DNA of 64,000 nt from Megamonas funiformis. Lineage in GTDB: Bacteria; Bacillota; Negativicutes; Selenomonadales; Selenomonadaceae. The translations under genes were made by a program, and so were the position numbers. The notes beneath the pieces were generated by a model, which made no database searches, was not told the origin of the DNA, and worked only from the letters and a program-made list of their open reading frames with translations. The stretch is from assembly GCF_010669225.1 (NCBI RefSeq), contig NZ_CP048627.1:2307292-2371291 (forward strand). The letters are read 5' to 3'. This document shows, piece by piece, positions 17,272 through 26,261 of this stretch (its first letter is position 1; each line of letters begins with the position of its first letter).

Positions 17272-17754
17272 GTGCATATTGTTTTGATTGAACCTGAAAT
17301 TCCAGCAAATACTGGTAATATTGCACGTCTTTGTGCAAATACAGGTATTGAACTTCATTTAGTAAAACCACTTGGTTTTTCTACTGATGATAAATATTTA
17401 AAAAGAGCAGGTCTTGATTATTGGCATTTAGTAAAAGTGCATTATCATGAAAACTTTGATGAAGTTTTAGAAAAATATAAAGGTCATAAATTTCATTATG
17501 CTACAACAAAAGCCAATCATGTACACAGTGATGTAACTTATGGCATGGATGATATGCTTGTTTTTGGTAAAGAAACAGCAGGTATTCCTGAAAGTATTTT
17601 AAAAGAACATTGGGACGATTGCATTCGTATACCGATGATAAGTGAATCACGTTCTTTAAATTTATCTAATTCTGTGGCTGTAATTGCCTATGAGGCTATG
17701 CGACAACTTGATTATGCAAATTTAAAACAAGTTGGTTTTGATCATTTAGATTGA
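17272..17754 (+). CDS. trmL: tRNA (cytidine/uridine-34 2'-O)-methyltransferase TrmL
   Basis: 160 residues, SPOUT fold. N-terminal EPEIPANTGNIARLCANTG and the knotted S-adenosylmethionine site (VFGKETAGIPESIL, RIPMISESRSLNLSNSVAVIAYE) are diagnostic. The enzyme methylates the wobble-position ribose of certain leucine tRNAs. GTG start at 17272 preceded by GGTGA. It sits 18 bases after pnp and 14 before murB, so all three are probably cotranscribed. Confidence 0.92.
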   Translation: MHIVLIEPEIPANTGNIARLCANTGIELHLVKPLGFSTDDKYLKRAGLDYWHLVKVHYHENFDEVLEKYKGHKFHYATTKANHVHSDVTYGMDDMLVFGKETAGIPESILKEHWDDCIRIPMISESRSLNLSNSVAVIAYEAMRQLDYANLKQVGFDHLD

Positions 17755-17768
17755 TAGGAGCATAAATA

Positions 17769-18686
17769 ATGCAAAAATTAAATGAATGTATAGCTAAATT
17801 AAAACAAATTTTGCCAGAAGATAGTGTGTTAATAGATGAGCCAATGTCTAAACATACTACATTTCAAATTGGCGGTCCAGCTGATTGCTTTGTAATGCCT
17901 TCAACAGTTGAAGAAGCTATCGCTGTTATAAAAATAGTAAAAGAATATGATGTACCACTAACAATGCTTGGCAATGGCTCTAATTTGTTAGTCATGGATA
18001 AAGGTATTCGTGGTATTGTTGTAAATTTAAATGAACGTTTTGCTAAAATTACAAGAGATGGTAATTTCATTAAAGCTCAATGTGGTGCTTTAATGGTTGA
18101 TGTTTCTAAATTTGCAGGTGAAGCTTCACTTACAGGTCTTGAATTTGCAGTGGGTATTCCAGGTAGTATCGGTGGTTGTATCTTTATGAATGCTGGTGCT
18201 TATGATGGTGAAATAAAAAATGTAGTTCATCGTGTTAGTGCTATTGATAAAGAAGGAAACCTCGTATACTATACAAATGAAGAAGCTCAATTTTCTTATC
18301 GTCATAGTATTTTCCAAGATAATGATAATTTGATTTTAGAAGTTGAATTAGAATTACAAGAAGGAAATCAAGATGAGATTTTAGCTAAAATGGCAGATTT
18401 GACTAATCGTAGAGAAACAAAACAACCACTTGAATATCCAAGTGCAGGTAGTACTTTTAAACGCCCACCTGGATATTTTGCAGGGACTTTAATTGACCAA
18501 ACAGGTTTAAAAGGACTCACTGTTGGTGGTGCGCAAGTTTCTAAAAAACATGCTGGTTTTGTAGTTAATATCGGCGGAGCAACAGCTCAAGATGTACTTG
18601 ATTTAATCAAAGAAGTACAAGATAGAGTTTATAAAGCTCATGGCGTGAAACTTTATCCAGAAGTAAAAATGATTGGTGAACAATAA
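17769..18686 (+). CDS. murB: UDP-N-acetylenolpyruvoylglucosamine reductase
   Basis: 305 residues, type II MurB. The FAD-binding region contains HTTFQIGGPAD and LGNGSNLLV; the catalytic core has GIPGSIGGCIFMNAGAYDGE, YRHSIFQ and the catalytic Ser in YPSAGSTFKRP. It reduces the enolpyruvyl group with NADPH to give UDP-MurNAc for peptidoglycan synthesis. AGGAG 10 bases before the ATG. Last gene of the pnp-trmL-murB cluster, ended by a strong terminator. Confidence 0.96.
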   Translation: MQKLNECIAKLKQILPEDSVLIDEPMSKHTTFQIGGPADCFVMPSTVEEAIAVIKIVKEYDVPLTMLGNGSNLLVMDKGIRGIVVNLNERFAKITRDGNFIKAQCGALMVDVSKFAGEASLTGLEFAVGIPGSIGGCIFMNAGAYDGEIKNVVHRVSAIDKEGNLVYYTNEEAQFSYRHSIFQDNDNLILEVELELQEGNQDEILAKMADLTNRRETKQPLEYPSAGSTFKRPPGYFAGTLIDQTGLKGLTVGGAQVSKKHAGFVVNIGGATAQDVLDLIKEVQDRVYKAHGVKLYPEVKMIGEQ

Positions 18687-18696
18687 AATATAACAT

Positions 18697-18738
18697 AAAA
18701 GCTATAGCAAAGAATTTATTTTGCTATAGCTTTTTATT
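18697..18738 (+). terminator. Terminator after murB
   Basis: AAAAGCTATAGCAA (18697-18710) pairs with TTGCTATAGCTTTT (18721-18734), followed by T-rich sequence. Confidence 0.88.
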
Positions 18739-18777
18739 TAAATTGAAAATAAATTATTAACTATTAAGGATATAAAA

Positions 18778-19395
18778 ATGATATATTTTATGCAGGGCTT
18801 ATTATTTGGATTGGCTTATGTTATGCCTATTGGCATACAAAATATGTATGTTATTAATTCTGCTATGCAAAGAAATGTAAAAATAATTTATCTGACTACG
18901 ATATTTGTAATTATATTTGATATTTCGTTAGCTATTAGTTGTTATTTAGGTATTGGAATTTTATTAGATAAATATCAATTTTTACGTGATTTCGTGATGT
19001 TTATTGGAGCTATGGTTATTTTCTATATTGCTTTTGATTTATGGAGAACGAATAGCAAATTAGAAATAAAATCAACTCATGATTATAGATTGTCAAAAAT
19101 AATTGTTTCGGCTTTTTCTGTCGCATGGTTAAATCCTCAAGCTATTATTGATGGTTCGTTGATTTTAGGTAGCTTTAGAACATCTTTAGCAGGAGATAGT
19201 TCTATATATTTTATTATAGGAGTTTGTATCGCTTCTTGTTTATGGTTTTCTTCATTAGCTTTTATAGCACATAAATTTATAAATAAATTATATAGATTTG
19301 TTAAATATATTAATCTTATTTGTGCTATCATTTTGTTTTTATATGGATTAAATTTATTATATATGTTTTGTTTAGATTTATTTACATATAATTAA
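18778..19395 (+). CDS. LysE/ArgO-family amino-acid exporter
   Basis: 205 residues with six hydrophobic helices. The N-terminal signature LPIGIQN-like (VMPIGIQNMYVINSAM) and the mid-protein AWLNPQAIIDG are typical of LysE/ArgO exporters of basic amino acids. It is predicted to export lysine or arginine across the inner membrane. Single gene flanked by terminators. No LysG-type activator is adjacent, so regulation is unknown. Confidence 0.85.
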   Translation: MIYFMQGLLFGLAYVMPIGIQNMYVINSAMQRNVKIIYLTTIFVIIFDISLAISCYLGIGILLDKYQFLRDFVMFIGAMVIFYIAFDLWRTNSKLEIKSTHDYRLSKIIVSAFSVAWLNPQAIIDGSLILGSFRTSLAGDSSIYFIIGVCIASCLWFSSLAFIAHKFINKLYRFVKYINLICAIILFLYGLNLLYMFCLDLFTYN

Positions 19396-19418
19396 ATTTT
19401 GGGATTATCTTGATTAAG

Positions 19419-19450
19419 ACCCTAAGAGTTTTAATACTTTTAGGGTTTTG
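19419..19450 (+). terminator. Terminator after the LysE-family gene
   Basis: ACCCTAAGAG pairs with CTTTTAGGGT (one wobble) around a short loop, followed by TTTTG. Confidence 0.75.
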
Positions 19451-19492
19451 TTGTATAATAAAATAAATATATACTTATTTGGAGGTGTTAAT

Positions 19493-20095
19493 ATGATTGG
19501 TGATTGTGCGAATTGTAAAAGTCATATTTGTGCAGGCAGAGGTATTAGTTGCAAGAAAATAAATCAAGATGAAGTGCTTGATTTATATACAGATGAAGAG
19601 AAAAAAATTATGAAAGCAGCAGCTTTTGTGGAAGCCACATATTATAGTGAGCTTACACGTTTGGAGGAAACTGTAGAATTTGCCAAACAAATGGGCTATA
19701 AAAAATTAGGTTTAGCTTTTTGTATCGGTTTAAATAAAGAAGCTTATTTAATTAATAAATTTTTAGCACGTGAATTTGAAGTAGTATCTATTTGCTGTAA
19801 AAATTGTGCGATAGCAAAGGATAAATTAGGTTTGAAAAAAATAAATCCCCAAAGTGCAACAGAAAGTATGTGTAATCCTAAATATCAAGCTGAATTTTTA
19901 AATCAAGCAGGTTGCGATTTATTTATTTCCTGTGGTTTATGTGTAGGTCATGATGCTATATTTAACAAAAATTGTAATGGTCCTGTAACTACATTAGTTG
20001 CAAAAGATAGAGTACTTGCTCACAATCCACTTGGTGTAGTTTATTCACGTTATTGGCGAAAAAAACTAAAATTAATGGAAGAAAATGAAATATAA
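19493..20095 (+). CDS. DUF1847 cysteine-rich protein
   Basis: ATG 19493 follows GGAGG at 19481; the frame open upstream runs through the previous terminator. 200 residues with a striking number of cysteines: CANCKSHIC and C-x6-C near the N-terminus, then CCKNCAIAK, a CNP and a FISCGLCVGHD motif. The spacing suggests metal or Fe-S binding. This matches DUF1847 proteins of anaerobes, which have no established function. Monocistronic. Confidence 0.75.
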   Translation: MIGDCANCKSHICAGRGISCKKINQDEVLDLYTDEEKKIMKAAAFVEATYYSELTRLEETVEFAKQMGYKKLGLAFCIGLNKEAYLINKFLAREFEVVSICCKNCAIAKDKLGLKKINPQSATESMCNPKYQAEFLNQAGCDLFISCGLCVGHDAIFNKNCNGPVTTLVAKDRVLAHNPLGVVYSRYWRKKLKLMEENEI

Positions 20096-20100
20096 ATAAA

Positions 20101-20146
20101 AAGGAACAATATTTTGATATACATCAAAATATTGTTCCTTTTTTAT
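20101..20146 (+). terminator. Terminator after the DUF1847 gene
   Basis: An 18-bp perfect stem (20101-20118 with 20123-20140) ends in a seven-base T-run. Confidence 0.9.
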
Positions 20147-20260
20147 TAATAGTTCGTGGATACTGTAAAAAGATGCTAAAATGTGGAGATTATAAAAACG
20201 AATAATAAATAAGAGTAATTCTATAATCTACCTTAATAATATTTGGTAATATTTATTTTT

Positions 20261-20448
20261 CCGCATTATAAAATTTTAGTGGTAACCGTGAGGTTATTGA
20301 AAATAATTATCGTTGAATACGGTTTTAGTCTGAATGTTTGAGCGAAGCGAGTTTCTAAGCGTTGTATGAAGCGATAATTATTTTCAAAACTAAAATTTTA
20401 TCTGCGGTGATTTCTTTGGTTCGTTTCTTTGTCATCAAAGAAATGAAC
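20261..20448 (-). repeat. 188-bp structured dispersed element, copy 1 (3' of the dicarboxylate symporter gene)
   Basis: It has two parts. A 147-bp core (20261-20407) is bounded by near-perfect inverted ends (CCGCATTATAAAATTTTAG and CCGCAGATAAAATTTTAG on the opposite strand) and folds into a long stem through GAAAATAATTATCG. A 30-nt hairpin (20419-20448) follows, GTTC-x-TTTCTTTG with CAAAGAAA-x-GAAC. A second 188-bp copy in inverted orientation lies at 63696-63883. The core copies differ at only seven positions, most of them fold-preserving. The hairpin end faces the stop codon of the minus-strand gene 10 bases away. The rest of this gap (20147-20260) is AT-rich with nothing recognisable. Confidence 0.85.
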
Positions 20449-20458
20449 AGTTTAATTA

Positions 20459-21673
20459 TTATTCTCTAAATCTATCAACGATAGTTGCACAAGCAGCATC
20501 GCCTGTGATATTTACAGCAGTACGAAGCATATCGAAAATACGGTCAACACCGAATAAAATTGGAAGTGCTTCGATTGGAATATTAGCAGACATGAGAACG
20601 GCTACTACTAAAAGTGTAGGGCCAGGAACACCTGCTTGACCTACAGCACCAACTGTAGAAGTAAATATAATGGCTATATATTGTGTAATAGTGAGTTCAA
20701 TACCAAACATTTGAGCAAAGAAGATAGCAGCCATAGCATAATAAGCAGCATTACCATTCATATTGATAGTGGCACCGAGAGGAAGTGCAAAAGAAGTAGT
20801 TTCTTTAGAAACATGCAATTCTTCAATAGTTGTTTTCATATTGAGAGGTAATGTAGCCATGGAAGATGCAGTAGTGAAAGCGAATAATTGAACTTTGTAC
20901 ATAGATTTAAAGAATTGTTTAAATGTAGTACATTTAGAGAACATAGCAACACTACCGCCAATAACACCATAATTAACGATGAGGAGAACGATAATATATA
21001 ATACTACAAGATAAGCTAGTTTTACTAAAATTTCTGAACCGAATTTACCAATAGAACCTGCCATTAAGCCGAATACACCAAGAGGTGCAATACACATAAT
21101 AGCAGTCATAATATTTACAGTAACTTCAGTCATATAATTGAAAAATTTAAGTAAGAATTCTTTCTTTTCACCGCTTAAGTTAGCGATAGCAAAACCGATA
21201 AATAAGCTAAATACAATGATTTGTAAAATATTACCAGAAACGAGAGCTTCAAAAGGATTTGCAGGAACAAAACCGATTAAAGTTTCCCAAAATCCAGGAA
21301 TACCACCTTTATCAGCATATTCACTAGAAGCTTGAACTCCTAAACTAGCTAAACTAATTCCTTCACCTGGTTTAAATACTACACTGAAAATAAGACCTAT
21401 AACAGTAGCAATGATAGTAGTAATTGTATAATAAATAAATGTTAAAAGACCGATTTTCCCAGCAGAACTAGAATTTCCTAGTGAAGCCGCACCACCAATT
21501 AGTGAGAATAAAACCATAGGTACTACGACCATTTTGATTAATTGCATAAATAAGTCGCCGATTGGCGCAAAGATTTGTGCTGTTTCACCTAAAGCCAAAC
21601 CAACAGCAATGCCTAAAATCATGGCAATGAGAATAAGCGTACCGAGCTTATTAATGATCATTTTTGCTGTCAT
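20459..21673 (-). CDS. Dicarboxylate/amino-acid:cation symporter (DAACS family)
   Basis: 404 residues with eight membrane helices and two re-entrant hairpins. Diagnostic segments are the serine-rich hairpin TTASSMATLPLNM, TM7 LGATINMNGNAAYYA, and the second hairpin GAVGQAGVPGPTLL. TM8 carries GVDRIFDMLRTAVNITGD, where the Asp/Arg pair binds the substrate carboxylates. It imports glutamate, aspartate or C4-dicarboxylates with Na+ or H+. AGGAGGT before the ATG. The 3' end abuts the 188-bp structured element. Confidence 0.9.
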   Translation of the reverse strand: MTAKMIINKLGTLILIAMILGIAVGLALGETAQIFAPIGDLFMQLIKMVVVPMVLFSLIGGAASLGNSSSAGKIGLLTFIYYTITTIIATVIGLIFSVVFKPGEGISLASLGVQASSEYADKGGIPGFWETLIGFVPANPFEALVSGNILQIIVFSLFIGFAIANLSGEKKEFLLKFFNYMTEVTVNIMTAIMCIAPLGVFGLMAGSIGKFGSEILVKLAYLVVLYIIVLLIVNYGVIGGSVAMFSKCTTFKQFFKSMYKVQLFAFTTASSMATLPLNMKTTIEELHVSKETTSFALPLGATINMNGNAAYYAMAAIFFAQMFGIELTITQYIAIIFTSTVGAVGQAGVPGPTLLVVAVLMSANIPIEALPILFGVDRIFDMLRTAVNITGDAACATIVDRFRE

Positions 21674-21835
21674 TATAAAAGACCTCCTAAAGATATATTT
21701 GTATATTATATAAAAATAACATAACGAAATTATACTCTTTTTGGAGTGAATTTACAACTATACTGTAGCTTTTAGAAAAAATACGCACAAAATATCTTTT
21801 AAAATGTTTATTTGTTTTTTGTATACGTACAAATT

Positions 21836-22435
21836 TTATTTTAAAATAATACCTGAAAGCACTAAATTTAATTTATAGCGAATGTTTTCTTGATATTTAA
21901 GTGGTAGGCTACTAAAAGAAGCAGATTGAAATAGAGAATGAAACATTTCTGTGATAATTTCAGCTGGAATATCACTGCGAAATTCGCCATTATCTTGACC
22001 AGTTTTAATGATTTCATCAAAAATATCTTTGAATGGAAGTGGTTTTTTTATCGAAACATGTGGCTGTATGGTCAATGCACTTCTATCTACAGCGCGCATG
22101 AATAATGGCAAAATAAAACGATTTTGGTCTAGTAGATTAGCAGTATATAAAACGAGTCCTTCTAATACTTGAGCTTGAGTTTTTTCTTTATTTATAGATT
22201 CAAGATAATGTTGACGAATATCCATAGCTAATTGAATGAGTAGACTACGGAGTAAATCATCTTTAGATTGAAAATAATTATAAAATGTGCCAATACCTAA
22301 ATTAGCTTTTTGCATGATATCAGCAATAGAAGTATCTTTCAAACCTTTTTGAGCAAATAATACGATAGCGGATTGAATGATGTTTTTTTTTGATTTTATT
22401 TTTTTTGCTTCACGTTTACTAAGTGTATGTTCCAA
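21836..22435 (-). CDS. TetR/AcrR-family transcriptional regulator
   Basis: About 199-202 residues. The N-terminal helix-turn-helix (about 10-60) has the usual pattern IIQSAIVLFAQKGLKDTSIADIMQKANLGIGTFYNYFQSKDDL in family terms; the C-terminal ligand domain is unassigned. A TTG at 22435 is favoured because AGGTGA lies just upstream; GTG 22444 would overlap that site. It may repress the symporter downstream (same strand, 162-base gap) or the divergent HPP gene. CGGTT and AACCG half-sites are present in the divergent spacer, but no convincing operator. Confidence 0.85.
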   Translation of the reverse strand: MEHTLSKREAKKIKSKKNIIQSAIVLFAQKGLKDTSIADIMQKANLGIGTFYNYFQSKDDLLRSLLIQLAMDIRQHYLESINKEKTQAQVLEGLVLYTANLLDQNRFILPLFMRAVDRSALTIQPHVSIKKPLPFKDIFDEIIKTGQDNGEFRSDIPAEIITEMFHSLFQSASFSSLPLKYQENIRYKLNLVLSGIILK

Positions 22436-22622
22436 AATAATCACCTGTTTATTTATATTTTATAAAAATGAATGCGGTTCGTTTTCTTTAAAATATATTA
22501 TAATGGCATTTATCTTTTTTCTCAAACCGTAATAGTTTTTCAATAGTATGCTATAAATTAATGTTATTTTTTGATATAATTGCAATTAGATTTAAGGAAA
22601 AAATATAAAGGATTTCAATTTT

Positions 22623-23084
22623 ATGAAAAAAGATGAAATACTATCAGCTATTGGTATTTTTTTCGGCATTGGTATTGTAGCTTTAGTATCTAAATCTATT
22701 GATAACAATTTATTATTAGCACCATTTGGAGCGACAAGTATAATCGCTTTTTTGTTATATGACAGTGAATATGCTCAGCCGAGAAATATTATCTTAGGCT
22801 ATATTATTACAAGTATTGTAGGTATTTTAATGGCTTATATTTTAGGGCATGATTGGATTGTTTATGCTTTAGGTGTAGCTATAGCCATGTTAGTGAAATC
22901 GTGGTTTAAAGCAATTCACCCACCATCTGCTGCTATGCCGATTATATTATTAAAAGCGAATGAACAAGGTATTATCAATTATTTTTTATTTGATGTAATA
23001 CCAGGAATTTGTTTATTAGTTTTTATTGCTATAGTCTATAATAGATTTATTTTACATAGAGATTATCCTTTATGGCATAGATAA
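22623..23084 (+). CDS. HPP-family integral membrane protein
   Basis: 153 residues and four or five transmembrane helices. The family signature KAIHPPSAAMPIIL is at about 99-112 and APFGATSIIAFLL at 32-45. HPP proteins of cyanobacteria have been implicated in nitrite transport across membranes; the role in anaerobic Firmicutes is not known. Divergent from the TetR gene, and followed 20 bases later by a second membrane protein gene, so probably an operon. Confidence 0.8.
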   Translation: MKKDEILSAIGIFFGIGIVALVSKSIDNNLLLAPFGATSIIAFLLYDSEYAQPRNIILGYIITSIVGILMAYILGHDWIVYALGVAIAMLVKSWFKAIHPPSAAMPIILLKANEQGIINYFLFDVIPGICLLVFIAIVYNRFILHRDYPLWHR

Positions 23085-23104
23085 TAATTTTAAGGAGAAT
23101 TTTT

Positions 23105-23560
23105 GTGAAGTGGGCTAATCATAAATTAGTAACGACTGTAGTTGTATTTGCAGGAACAGGAAATTTTTTATATGCAGCATATAGTTTTTTTGGCAGTGTA
23201 TTGCCAGATAGATTGGAAGGTAAACCACCAAAAGAAAGTAAAGCTTATTGGAAATGGCGTTCAAAACATCGCCAAAATACACATTGGACAGTGCCTTATT
23301 TAGCGATAATCGCTATTTTATTTTATTTACATGAAGTTGGTGTATTAAAAGATTTATTTTGGGAAATAGCACAAATTCCGATATTTGTCTGTGTAGGTGC
23401 TTTACTTCATATTATTGAAGATGGAATTTGTGGCAAGGTGCCACTTATCTGGCGAAAGCGAAAAATAGGTATAAAATTATTTCGCGTGGGCAGTTCATGG
23501 GAATATTTTATAAGTTATACGATTTGTGTAGCTGCTTTATATTATAAATTTATGTTGTAA
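23105..23560 (+). CDS. YdjM-type membrane-bound metal-dependent hydrolase family protein
   Basis: GTG start at 23105 behind AAGGAG. 151 residues with three or four membrane helices. The conserved polar residues of the family appear as MKWANHK, FGSVLPDRLEG, HRQNTHW and LLHIIEDGI, the His/Asp set proposed to hold a metal. YdjM of E. coli is an SOS-regulated inner-membrane protein; substrate unknown. Likely cotranscribed with the HPP gene. Confidence 0.7.
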   Translation: MKWANHKLVTTVVVFAGTGNFLYAAYSFFGSVLPDRLEGKPPKESKAYWKWRSKHRQNTHWTVPYLAIIAILFYLHEVGVLKDLFWEIAQIPIFVCVGALLHIIEDGICGKVPLIWRKRKIGIKLFRVGSSWEYFISYTICVAALYYKFML

Positions 23561-23592
23561 TAAGTTTCAGGTAAAAGAAAGTGGTGAAATAT

Positions 23593-24465
23593 ATGCAAAA
23601 ACTAAAAATTGGTTTTATTGGCATTGGTGTAATGGGAAAATCCATGGCAAATAATCTCTTAAAAGCTGGATATGAAGTCATGGTTTATACGCGTACAAAG
23701 CAAAAAGCTGAAAGTTTATTAACTAAAGGTGCAAAATGGTTTGATAGTGCCAAAGCTTTAGCCCAAAATGTAGATGTAATCATCTCTATGGTGGGTTATC
23801 CTCAAGATGTAGCAGAAATCTATTTAGGTGAAAATGGTGTAATTAAAAATTTGAAACCACAAAGCATAATTATAGATATGACTACTTCTAGTCCAAAACT
23901 GGCTCAAGAGATTTATCAAGAAGCTCAAAAATATGAAATAAAATCTTTAGATGCACCTGTATCTGGTGGAGATGTAGGAGCAAAAAATGGTACACTTGCC
24001 ATTATGGTTGGTGGCGATAAAGAAGTTTATGAAGAAGTTTTGCCGATTTTTGAAGCTATGGGAAAAACTATTTGCTATTTTGGCAAAGCAGGTTCTGGTC
24101 AATATGCAAAAATGAGCAATCAAATAGCTATTGCTTCTAATATGATGGGTGTTTGTGAAGCTGTTGCTTATGCGAAAAAATGTGGATTAAATCCTCAGGA
24201 TTTATTAGATGTAATCTCTACAGGAGCAGCAGGTTCATGGTCGATTAGCAATTTAGCACCAAGAATGTTAAAAGGTGATTTTGCACCAGGATTTTTCATT
24301 AAACATTTTATTAAAGATATGAAAATAGCTATAGAGTCAGCTGATGAAATGAATTTAGATTTACCAGGATTGAAATTGGCAAAATCTCTATATGAAAAAT
24401 TAGCCAAAGAAGGTTATGAAAATAATGGCACTCAAGCCTTATTGAAATATTATGATGCTGAATAA
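23593..24465 (+). CDS. 3-hydroxyisobutyrate / tartronate-semialdehyde-type dehydrogenase
   Basis: ATG 23593 follows GGTGA; upstream in-frame GTG codons (23581, 23584) fall within the ribosome-binding area. 290 residues. NAD(P) site GFIGIGVMGKSMANNLL, the acid-binding motif DAPVSGGDVGAKNG, a Gly-rich GSGQYAKMSNQIA with the catalytic Lys, and the late helix KDMKIAIESA are all intact. It interconverts a small 3-hydroxyacid and its semialdehyde. It overlaps recQ by 14 bases, so translation is coupled, though no biochemical link is apparent. Confidence 0.87.
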   Translation: MQKLKIGFIGIGVMGKSMANNLLKAGYEVMVYTRTKQKAESLLTKGAKWFDSAKALAQNVDVIISMVGYPQDVAEIYLGENGVIKNLKPQSIIIDMTTSSPKLAQEIYQEAQKYEIKSLDAPVSGGDVGAKNGTLAIMVGGDKEVYEEVLPIFEAMGKTICYFGKAGSGQYAKMSNQIAIASNMMGVCEAVAYAKKCGLNPQDLLDVISTGAAGSWSISNLAPRMLKGDFAPGFFIKHFIKDMKIAIESADEMNLDLPGLKLAKSLYEKLAKEGYENNGTQALLKYYDAE

Positions 24466-26221
24466 AGCAAGACAAATACTACAAAAATTTTATGGATATG
24501 AAGACTTTCGACCAGGGCAGAAAAAAGTAGTTGAAAGTTTATTAAATAAAAATGATACAGTGGCGATTATGCCTACAGGTGCGGGAAAATCTATTTGTTT
24601 TCAAATCCCTGCATTATTATTTGAAGGGGTAACACTTGTTATATCGCCACTTATTTCTTTGATGAAAGACCAAGTTGATAGTTTACGTCAGCTAGGGATA
24701 GCGGCAGTATATATTAATAGTTCTGTCAGTAAGGCTCAATTATATAAGGATTTACAAGATATATCTGCTGGTTTTTATAAAATTATTTATATAGCACCAG
24801 AGCGATTGACATCTGAATATTTACCAGATAGTTTTAAAAATTTAAATATTAGTATGGTAGCAGTTGATGAAGCGCATTGTTTATCGCAATGGGGACATGA
24901 TTTTCGTCCTAGTTATCGCAATATCTTAAATTTTACTAATTCATTGCGCATTAAGCCGATTATCAGTGCTTTTACAGCAACAGCTACACCAGAGGTAAAA
25001 ACAGATATTATAAATTTATTGGGACTTAAACAACCTAATGTATTTGTAACTGGTTTTGATAGACCAAATTTATATTTTTCCGTATTAAGAGGAGAAGTAA
25101 AAGATAAATTTGTCATAGATTATGTAAAAAAACATCAAGATGAAGCTGGAATTATCTATGTGGGCACTAGAAAAGATGTAGATGCTTTGCAAGTTTTATT
25201 GGAAATAAAGGGCATTAAAGCAGGTAGATACCATGCCGGTATGACAGATGAGGAAAGAAATCAAATGCAAGAAGATTTTCTCTATGATAATCTTTCTGTT
25301 ATGGTGGCGACAAATGCTTTTGGTATGGGCATAGATAAGCCAAATGTTCGCTATGTTATTCATTATAATATGCCCAAAAATATGGAAGCGTATTATCAAG
25401 AAGCAGGTAGAGCAGGTCGTGATGGACTTTCAGGAAATTGTATTTTATTGTATAGTCCGCAAGATACACAGCTTCAAAAGTTTTTGATAAGTAAATCTAC
25501 AGAAAGTGAAATTCGTCAACAATTAGAATATAAAAGATTGCAGTCAATGGTGGATTATTGTCATACACCGCAATGTCTAAGAGCATTTATCTTGCATTAT
25601 TTTGGTGAATTTGATGTAGAAGAACATTGTGATAATTGTAGTAATTGCAAATTAGAAGGCGAATTAATAGATATTACAATTGATGCACAAAAGGTTTTAT
25701 CGTGTGTCTATCGTATGCATGAACGCTTCGGCGTGAAAATGATAGCTGAAGTCTTAAAAGGTTCAAAAAGTGCGAAGATAAAACAATTTAATTTTGAGCG
25801 TTTATCTACGTATGGCTTGATGAAAGAGCGAAAGCTAAAAGATATCAGTGATTTAATTTTAAGACTTAGTGCTATGCAATACTTAGATATCACAGAAAGC
25901 CAATATCCAGTGGTTACTTTAAATGAATTGTCATGGCAAGTGCTTCGCGGTCAAAAAAAGGTTTGGCAAAAGATGGTAATTGTTAAAAAAGCCAAGGCTA
26001 AAGGTGAATTATTTGAAGCTTTGCGCAGTTTGCGTAAAGAATTAGCGACAAAAGAAAAATTACCACCATATATGATTTTTTCTGATGCTACACTTACACA
26101 GATGGCAACAGATAAACCGACTGATTTAGAATTGATGAAAAATATTCGCGGTGTAGGTGAATTTAAATTACAAAAATATGGTGAGGAATTTTTAACAGTG
26201 ATAAAGAGCTACATATCGTAA
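24452..26221 (+). CDS. recQ: ATP-dependent DNA helicase RecQ
   Basis: 589 residues. Motif 0 FRPGQ, Walker A MPTGAGKS (about 46-53), DEAH box VDEAHC and motif III SAFTATATPEV are followed by motif VI QEAGRAGRDG. The RQC zinc site is C-x15-20-CDNCSNC (HCDNCSNC), then the winged helix and a C-terminal HRDC domain (about 510-589). It unwinds branched DNA 3'-to-5' in recombination and fork repair. The start overlaps the end of the dehydrogenase gene; ATG 24452 or 24455 are both possible. Confidence 0.95.
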   Translation: MMLNKARQILQKFYGYEDFRPGQKKVVESLLNKNDTVAIMPTGAGKSICFQIPALLFEGVTLVISPLISLMKDQVDSLRQLGIAAVYINSSVSKAQLYKDLQDISAGFYKIIYIAPERLTSEYLPDSFKNLNISMVAVDEAHCLSQWGHDFRPSYRNILNFTNSLRIKPIISAFTATATPEVKTDIINLLGLKQPNVFVTGFDRPNLYFSVLRGEVKDKFVIDYVKKHQDEAGIIYVGTRKDVDALQVLLEIKGIKAGRYHAGMTDEERNQMQEDFLYDNLSVMVATNAFGMGIDKPNVRYVIHYNMPKNMEAYYQEAGRAGRDGLSGNCILLYSPQDTQLQKFLISKSTESEIRQQLEYKRLQSMVDYCHTPQCLRAFILHYFGEFDVEEHCDNCSNCKLEGELIDITIDAQKVLSCVYRMHERFGVKMIAEVLKGSKSAKIKQFNFERLSTYGLMKERKLKDISDLILRLSAMQYLDITESQYPVVTLNELSWQVLRGQKKVWQKMVIVKKAKAKGELFEALRSLRKELATKEKLPPYMIFSDATLTQMATDKPTDLELMKNIRGVGEFKLQKYGEEFLTVIKSYIS

Positions 26222-26261
26222 AGATATTTAGTATAGATTAAGAGAAAAAGGGGTAGATTTT

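Noticed and set aside
20147-20458. Possible riboswitch between the DUF1847 and symporter genes
   Set aside because: The structured part lies at the 3' ends of both neighbouring genes, not in a leader, and recurs at 63.7 kb behind another gene. It is a dispersed element.
22445-22622. TetR operator in the spacer between the TetR and HPP genes
   Set aside because: CGGTT and AACCG half-sites are about 50 bases apart and no compact palindrome is visible, so the support is too weak for a feature.
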